64,000 nucleotides of DNA from a bacterium (GTDB taxonomy: Bacteria > Actinomycetota > Acidimicrobiia > Acidimicrobiales > CATQHL01): contig JAPPDX010000093.1 of the NCBI GenBank assembly GCA_028824415.1, positions 19,156 to 83,155 on the forward strand, given 5' to 3'. Positions 58,594 to 64,000 of this stretch are shown one piece after another. Below the pieces are notes generated by a model. It did no database searches. It was not told the origin of the DNA and saw nothing but the letters and a program-made list of their open reading frames with translations. A program made the translations under genes and the position numbers. Within the stretch, counting starts at the first letter, position 1, and each line of letters starts with the position of its first letter.

Positions 58594-60720
58594 ATGCGGA
58601 GACTGCTGCTGGGAATCATGCTGGCAGGGGCCCTGCTGGCGACAACCGCCTGCGAAGTGGGCGTCGGGGTGGACATCGACGTGGCCGAGAACGGCTCGGG
58701 CACGGTGGCGGTGGGGGTCAGCCTCGATCGCGCTGCCGCGGACACCCTCGGCGACCTCGCATCCCGGCTTGACCTCCAGGACCTGGCACTCGCCGGCTGG
58801 GACGTGACCGGACCGGCCCGCGAGGCCGACAACCTGCTCTGGGTCCGGGCCACGAAGCGCTTCGGGAGCTCCGAGGAACTCCCGTCGGTGCTGGCGGAGA
58901 TCGCCGGACCGGACGTCTTCGGCGGCTTCCAGCTGCGCCGCCGGGCCGAGTTCGCCGAACAGACCTGGGAGGTGGCGGGCCAGGTGGATCCCGCCGCGGC
59001 GCTGCCGGAACTGTTCGACACTCTGGCCTACAACGAAGGGCTGGGGGAGCGCGTGCGGGCGGCCATCGGTGACTTCGGCGGCGACGTGCCGCTCGAGGGA
59101 CTCACCGTACGCCTGAGCATCGACCTGCCCGGAAGCCTGACCACCGGTGCCGGCGATTTCACCTGGACGGCACTCACGGAGGACTCCTCGCCGGTTGCGG
59201 TGCGCATGGCCGCACGCGAGGAAAACACCACTGCCAAGACGCTGCGGCTCGTCGGACTCGCCGCGGCGGCGCTGTTCGTGCTTGCGCTGCTGCTGAACGT
59301 GCTGGGGTGGTGGTACATCAGGCGCGTTCGCAAACGCAGGGCGAGCGCCCTCATGGCCAAGGCCGACAGCGAGCAGATCCCCGCCGTCATCGCCGGCGCT
59401 GACGAGAGCGCCGTCTCAAGCGCCGCAGACGCGCCGGAGCCGGAGACCCCGTGGGGGGCGGTCGAGAGTGAGACGATGGATGGTCTCAATGACACCGTCG
59501 ACTGGAGTGAATTGGCCGATTCGGGATTCGAGGACCTGTCCGGCGACATCGAGGAACTGACTCCTGGCGACGCCGTCTCGGGTGACTGGACCGCCTCGGG
59601 CGACTGGACCGCCTCGGGCGAGGAGAGCCACGGTGTCCAGCCGGCGACCGACGCCGCGGAGGAGTTCGAGGCAACGGCCCCGGCTCTGGACGAACCGACC
59701 TTCGAACCAGCGCCGATCGTCGGCTGGGTGCCTGCGGAGCAGCCCTCGACGTCTGGCGAGCCGGTGGAGACCGGTGAGGTAGAGACCGAGGAGCCTGCGA
59801 CACCGGACGATCCCGAGCCCGATGAGTCTGACGAACCCGACGAGACCGACGAGACCGATGGGTCTCACGAGACCGACGAAGCCGACGAGACCACGGCGGC
59901 GGGCGAAGCCGACGAGACCGACGAGACCGATGGGTCTCACGAGACCGACGAAGCCGACGAGACCACGGCGGCGGGCGAAGCCGACGAGACCGACGAAGCC
60001 GACGAGACCACGGCGGCGGGCGAAGCCGACGAGGCCGCCGAACTTGACGACCAGTCGGACGAGACCACGGCAGATGCGGCTGCCGCGCCCACCCCTTCGT
60101 CGAGTGGCCTGAAGCTGGTGGTGATCGGTGGCTGGGGTGTGCTGTTCCAGCCGGCCGACCCGGCGGTTGAGTTGCTGGTGCCGTTCGTGCGGCAGGCCGG
60201 GTCAACCGCCTCCCCCGCCGAGATTCGCGAGTCCTACCGCCTCGCAACTCTCGGTCGCCTCACCCCCGATCAACTGTGGGAGTCCTGCGGCCTGACCGGA
60301 ACACCGACCTGGACCCACGGCCCCTACACGGGCCGGATGTCCGTGCCTGCCGGCGCAGCCGACTTCGTCCGCGCACTCCTGAGCCGGCGCATCGCCGTGG
60401 CCTGCATCACCAACGACGTGTCCGAGTGGTCGTGGCGCCTGCGGGCCTGGACGGGCTTCGAGGCGATCACGCCGTGGGTCGTCAGCAGTGACATCGGGAT
60501 CCGCAAACCCGATCCCGGGGTCTTCGAGATGCTGCGACGGGTGTCGGAGATCCCCTTCGCCAGTTGCCTGGTCATCGACAACGACGTCCGGACCCTCGAC
60601 GCGGCGCGCTCACTGGGCATGTCGACCGGACTGTTCGGCGTATCGCCGGCGGAGGCATCCCCCGACGGGACCACCCACACCCCAGTCGGCGACTTCACCG
60701 ACCTGCTGCGCCGGACGTAG
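58594..60720 (+). CDS. LppM-like lipoprotein/TM protein fused through an acidic repeat linker to a HAD-like domain
   Basis: Lipobox-like LATTAC then VGVGVDIDVAENGSGTVAVGVSLD; TM LVGLAAAALFVLALLLNVLGWWYI; C-terminal VACITNDVSEWS, GIRKPDPGVFEML, CLVIDNDVRTLDAARSLGMST. Confidence 0.8.
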   Translation: MRRLLLGIMLAGALLATTACEVGVGVDIDVAENGSGTVAVGVSLDRAAADTLGDLASRLDLQDLALAGWDVTGPAREADNLLWVRATKRFGSSEELPSVLAEIAGPDVFGGFQLRRRAEFAEQTWEVAGQVDPAAALPELFDTLAYNEGLGERVRAAIGDFGGDVPLEGLTVRLSIDLPGSLTTGAGDFTWTALTEDSSPVAVRMAAREENTTAKTLRLVGLAAAALFVLALLLNVLGWWYIRRVRKRRASALMAKADSEQIPAVIAGADESAVSSAADAPEPETPWGAVESETMDGLNDTVDWSELADSGFEDLSGDIEELTPGDAVSGDWTASGDWTASGEESHGVQPATDAAEEFEATAPALDEPTFEPAPIVGWVPAEQPSTSGEPVETGEVETEEPATPDDPEPDESDEPDETDETDGSHETDEADETTAAGEADETDETDGSHETDEADETTAAGEADETDEADETTAAGEADEAAELDDQSDETTADAAAAPTPSSSGLKLVVIGGWGVLFQPADPAVELLVPFVRQAGSTASPAEIRESYRLATLGRLTPDQLWESCGLTGTPTWTHGPYTGRMSVPAGAADFVRALLSRRIAVACITNDVSEWSWRLRAWTGFEAITPWVVSSDIGIRKPDPGVFEMLRRVSEIPFASCLVIDNDVRTLDAARSLGMSTGLFGVSPAEASPDGTTHTPVGDFTDLLRRT
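59839..60027 (+). repeat. 72-bp tandem repeat, two identical copies plus a 45-bp partial third
   Basis: 59839-59910 = 59911-59982; third 59983-60027; encodes DETDETDGSHETDEADETTAAGEA. Confidence 0.95.
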
Positions 60721-60737
60721 CCCCGCCGAAGCGGGGC
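60720..60737. terminator. bidirectional hairpin between convergent genes
   Basis: GCCCCGC-CGAA-GCGGGGC, 7-bp stem with tetraloop. Confidence 0.5.
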
Positions 60738-60753
60738 GGCTCACCAGTTCGGG

Positions 60754-61272
60754 TCAGTCCCCCACTGCCGCGTCGCCGATATCAGATTCGGCGAGCAGCC
60801 CCGACAGGGCATCCGCCACGATCAGGCGGTGGTCGAACGCCAACCGAACCCGATCTCCCACCACTTCGGCGACCGCCACCAGTTCGGCACGGGCTGCGTC
60901 GCTGCCACCCCGAGGCACCTCTGCCAGCTCGGCCACGATCGCCCCGTATGCCACGGTCACCACCCGCATCCGCGGATCCCGGGCCGGATGCCCATAGGCA
61001 CCTAGTTGAACGAGACGGCTGCGCTCGGTACTCACGCCCGTCTCCTCCAGCAGCTCCCTGGCGGCTGCCTCCTCCAGATCCTCATCGGGTCCGACGAACC
61101 CGCCCGGCAATGCCCATGCGCCTTCGAAAGGGGCCTTCCCCCGCTGGATCAGCAACACCTTCAGCTGGTCCTCCACCCGAGTCAATAGAACGATGTCGAC
61201 CGTCACCGCAAAGGGTGCGAAAGCCCCGGGGTCGTAGCCCTCGGGCCGGGGCTCGACGCTGCAGGCGATCAT
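60754..61272 (-). CDS. NUDIX hydrolase
   Basis: WALPGGFVGPDEDLEEAAARELLEETGV. Confidence 0.92.
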   Translation of the reverse strand: MIACSVEPRPEGYDPGAFAPFAVTVDIVLLTRVEDQLKVLLIQRGKAPFEGAWALPGGFVGPDEDLEEAAARELLEETGVSTERSRLVQLGAYGHPARDPRMRVVTVAYGAIVAELAEVPRGGSDAARAELVAVAEVVGDRVRLAFDHRLIVADALSGLLAESDIGDAAVGD

Positions 61273-61277
61273 GGGTG

Positions 61278-61850
61278 CTAGGCGTGGTACTCGGCGATGG
61301 GGCGGCTGAGAATCTCCTTCACGAGTGGCACGAAGTCCTCCAGCGGCAGATCGTCGTAGTCCGGGTCGAAGGAGTTCTGGTCGTAGGAGGCGCAGAAGTC
61401 CACGCAGCGGTCGTAGTACGGCGATGCCCTGTGGCGCTCACGGACATCTCGGTCCCCGCCGAGGTGGTGGAAGTAGTAGTAGCCCTGGAACATCCCGTGG
61501 TGGCGGACGACCCAGGTGATCTCCTGGCTCACGAACGGCGCCAGGATCTCGGCGGCGACCGCGCTGTGGTTCTCCGGTGCCAGCACATCGCCGATGTCGT
61601 GGAACAGCGCCGCCACGACGAACTCGCCCGACTCACCGTTGCGCAGCGCCCGCGTGGCCGCCTGGCGGCTGTGGCGTGCCCTGTCGATCGGATAGCCCAG
61701 CGTGGGACCCTCCAGGAGGCGGAAGGTCGCCAGAAGGTTGGCGACCAACTCTCCGGCCGTGTGATCCCGGTACAACCTGTCGAGGCGCAGGTAGTCGTCC
61801 TTCGTGCCTTCGCTCATCTGCGTCCACTCGACCGGGATGACCTCGCTCAT
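61278..61850 (-). CDS. HD-domain protein, PhnZ/inositol oxygenase-like superfamily (tentative)
   Basis: ARHSRQAATRAL, ALFHDIGDVLAPENHSAVAAEIL, WVVRHHGMFQGYYY, CVDFCASYDQNSFDPDY. Confidence 0.7.
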   Translation of the reverse strand: MSEVIPVEWTQMSEGTKDDYLRLDRLYRDHTAGELVANLLATFRLLEGPTLGYPIDRARHSRQAATRALRNGESGEFVVAALFHDIGDVLAPENHSAVAAEILAPFVSQEITWVVRHHGMFQGYYYFHHLGGDRDVRERHRASPYYDRCVDFCASYDQNSFDPDYDDLPLEDFVPLVKEILSRPIAEYHA

Positions 61851-61868
61851 CGATCCTCTCTTGCTTCT

Positions 61869-62540
61869 CTAGCGGCTGCGCAGAGTCAGTTGTCGCCGAT
61901 CGCGAATGACGTAGCGATTGCCCAACCGGTCCAGCCAGCCGAGACGCACGAACTGCGAGATGGCCTTGTTGACCCGCTCCCGCGAGGCGCCGACCATCGC
62001 TGCCAACTCCTCCTGGGTGACCGGCAGCACGAAGCTGTCTTCTTCGCCGGCGAAGCCCAGCAGGCGCTTGGCGGTGCGACCCACCACGTCGAGGAATACT
62101 GCATCGGTCAGTGCTGTGCCGGCGGCCCGCAGACGGCGCGTCAACATGGACACGACCCGCCAGAGATGGTCGGGGTGGTCCTCGTACAGGTGACGCACCG
62201 GGCCGTAGGGAACGGCCAGCACTTCGGTGGTCTCGAGGGCGCGCGCGCTGGCAGAACGGCCCCGGCCATCGAACAGGCCCATCTCGCCGAACAGGTCGCC
62301 CTCCTCCATCAGCGAGATAACCGAGTCGCGTCCGTCGACCGCCGTGGTGACGATCGCGATCCGGCCCGAGAGCACCACGTACATGGCGTCAGGGCGGTCG
62401 CCCATCGTGAACAGGGTGTCGCCGCGCGCGAGCGTCCGGCACACGGAGTAGTCCGCAACGTCGGCCAGGAGCCCCTCTCCGATGCCGTCGAAGATCTCCG
62501 TCTGCGAGAGCAACTTGGCGTCAACCATGACGAGCGCCAT
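61869..62540 (-). CDS. Crp/Fnr-family transcriptional regulator (start 62540 or 62528)
   Basis: cNMP-binding fold SGRIAIVTTAVDGRDSVISLMEEGDLFGEMGLF; HTH VTQEELAAMVGASRERVNKAISQFVRLGWL. Confidence 0.92.
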   Translation of the reverse strand: MALVMVDAKLLSQTEIFDGIGEGLLADVADYSVCRTLARGDTLFTMGDRPDAMYVVLSGRIAIVTTAVDGRDSVISLMEEGDLFGEMGLFDGRGRSASARALETTEVLAVPYGPVRHLYEDHPDHLWRVVSMLTRRLRAAGTALTDAVFLDVVGRTAKRLLGFAGEEDSFVLPVTQEELAAMVGASRERVNKAISQFVRLGWLDRLGNRYVIRDRRQLTLRSR

Positions 62541-62544
62541 GCTA

Positions 62545-63729
62545 ATGAGCGTGACTCAGGCCGTGTTTCACGACAGCGCCGTCATCTGGACCGTGCTCGT
62601 CGCCGCCGGGGAGGGCCGTCGTTTCGGGGCACCCAAGCAACTGCAGCCCCTCGCCCGGCGCAGGGTGATCGACCAAGCCTTCGGAACCGCCGTCGCGGCG
62701 AGCCACGGCGTCGTGGTCGTGGCCGCCGCCGATCAGGTCGACGCTCTCCGCGAGGGATCCGATGCCCTGCGGGCACACCCGACCGGCGACCCCTCCACGA
62801 CGATCGTCGTGACCGAGGGCGGAGCCACCCGCTCGGAATCGGTGCGCGCCGGCATCGCCGCCACACCCGACGACGCCGATGTGATCATCGTCCACGACGC
62901 GGCGCGACCACTGGCCAGCGGCGCACTCTTCGCGGCGGTCACAGCCGCCGTGGTCGAGGGGGCCGACGGCGCGGTGCCGGCCGTCGCGGTGACCGACACC
63001 ATCCGCCACATCGACCACGGCCCGCAGGACCGCTCGCGGTTGCGAGCCGTACAGACGCCGCAGGCGTTCCGGGCCGACCTGCTGCGCCGCGCCCACGCCG
63101 GCGCCGGCGAGGCCACCGACGACGCCACGCTCGTCGAGACCGCCGGCGGGAAGGTCCGACTCGTGGACGGCGAGCCGGACAACCTCAAGATCACCACGCC
63201 CGGAGACCTGCACGTTGCCGAGGCGCTGCTGGCCGCCCGATCACCCGGACAGGCCGCCGGGGTGCCACTCATCGGGATCGGCTTCGACGTTCACCGGTTC
63301 AGCGACGACCCTCAACGGCCGCTCGTGCTCGGCGGGGTGCTTTTTGACGGTGAGCGGGGCCTCGAGGGCCACAGCGACGCCGACACCGTTGCCCACGCCT
63401 GCTGCGACGCCATCCTCGGGATTGCCGGGCTGGGAGACATCGGCAGCCTCTTCCCCGACGATGACGAACGCTGGCGCGGAGCCGACAGTCTCGTCCTCCT
63501 GGCCGAGGCGGCTGAACGCGTGCGCCGGACCGGCAGGCAGATCGGCAACATCGACTGCAGCGTCGTGGCCGAGCGCCCCAGGCTGGCCCCCCGCCGCGCT
63601 GAGATGCAGGCTCGTCTCAGCGAGGCGGCCGGCGCACCGGTCACCGTCAGAGGCAAGCGTGCCGAATCGCTCGGCGCCCTGGGACGAGGCGAAGGCATCG
63701 CCTGCTGGGCGGTGGCGACTCTGTTCTGA
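62545..63729 (+). CDS. ispDF: bifunctional IspD/IspF (start uncertain, 62539-62560)
   Basis: VLVAAGEGRRFGAPKQL, VHDAARPLAS (IspD); IGIGFDVHRFSDDP, GLEGHSDADTVAHACCDAILG (IspF). Confidence 0.93.
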   Translation: MSVTQAVFHDSAVIWTVLVAAGEGRRFGAPKQLQPLARRRVIDQAFGTAVAASHGVVVVAAADQVDALREGSDALRAHPTGDPSTTIVVTEGGATRSESVRAGIAATPDDADVIIVHDAARPLASGALFAAVTAAVVEGADGAVPAVAVTDTIRHIDHGPQDRSRLRAVQTPQAFRADLLRRAHAGAGEATDDATLVETAGGKVRLVDGEPDNLKITTPGDLHVAEALLAARSPGQAAGVPLIGIGFDVHRFSDDPQRPLVLGGVLFDGERGLEGHSDADTVAHACCDAILGIAGLGDIGSLFPDDDERWRGADSLVLLAEAAERVRRTGRQIGNIDCSVVAERPRLAPRRAEMQARLSEAAGAPVTVRGKRAESLGALGRGEGIACWAVATLF

Positions 63730-63798
63730 CAGCTCCCGGCTGCGCACGCTGTGTGCCGGATCCGCGGAAATCTCTGACCGCCTCGTAGGGTTGCCCGG

Positions 63799-64000
63799 AT
63801 GGACGACGCACCGCCTCCGCGCGAGGGGGGCACAGGCCGGCCGGGTGGTCCCCGGTCCGGTGGCGGCCGAGGTGGCCAGGGGGGATCCGGCGGCGGGCGC
63901 GGCCAAGGTGGCGGACGAGGCCAGGGCGGAGGGGGACGCGGTGGGCGCGGCCCCGGAGGCGGCGGGCGCGGCCCCGGAGGCGGCGGGCGCGGCCCCGGAG
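63799..64000 (+). CDS. Gly/Arg-rich (RGG) N-terminus of a CDS continuing beyond the window
   Basis: Own translation MDDAPPPREGGTGRPGGPRSGGGRGGQGGSGGGRGQGGGRGQGGGGRGGRGPGGGGRGPGGGG...; open to window end. Confidence 0.6.
   Translation, partial: MDDAPPPREGGTGRPGGPRSGGGRGGQGGSGGGRGQGGGRGQGGGGRGGRGPGGGGRGPGGGGRGPG
63940..64000 (+). repeat. 21-bp tandem repeat GGCGGGCGCGGCCCCGGAGGC
   Basis: 63940-63960 (one mismatch), 63961-63981, 63982-64000 partial. Confidence 0.85.

Noticed and set aside
59815-60070. Possible CRISPR or transposon repeats
   Set aside because: The 72-bp repeats are in frame inside a coding sequence and encode a low-complexity linker.

Overview
High-GC, gene-dense bacterial chromosome segment with actinobacterial gene order, plausibly Acidimicrobiia-like (taxonomy is inference). 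About 72 protein-coding genes are supported. I saw no rRNA, tRNA, CRISPR array, transposase or phage module. The backbone is a ~30-kb run of minus-strand genes (41987 down to 11859): S10/spc/alpha ribosomal cluster (rplC to rplQ), truA, rplM-rpsI, glmM, a very long GlmS-like protein, acpS, nnr, alr, P1 peptidase, NUDIX, PLP decarboxylase, guaB3 and guaA. Many junctions have ATGA/GTGA/TGATG stop-start overlaps. Flanking genes include LysM lipoproteins, SGNH hydrolase, peroxiredoxin, an ABC exporter, UvrD/PcrA helicase, an S1-domain protein with an acidic repeat tail, a molybdopterin oxidoreductase, a secreted HNH nuclease, a substrate-binding protein, vapBC, two amidohydrolases, guaB, polyprenyl synthase, clpC, an LppM-like/TM/HAD-like fusion and ispDF. 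The best leads are: (1) a REP-like palindrome at the acpS-nnr junction, flanked by a duplicated nnr start that forms a 34-aa coupled leader ORF; (2) a lipoprotein-TM-repeat-HAD fusion whose HAD nucleophile Asp appears lost; (3) a diverged ghost copy of the secY 3' end directly after secY; (4) an infA whose conserved N-terminus implies a CTG start; (5) a 1085-aa GlmS with an insertion and a C-terminal extension. I found no convincing multi-gene novel defence-type system.
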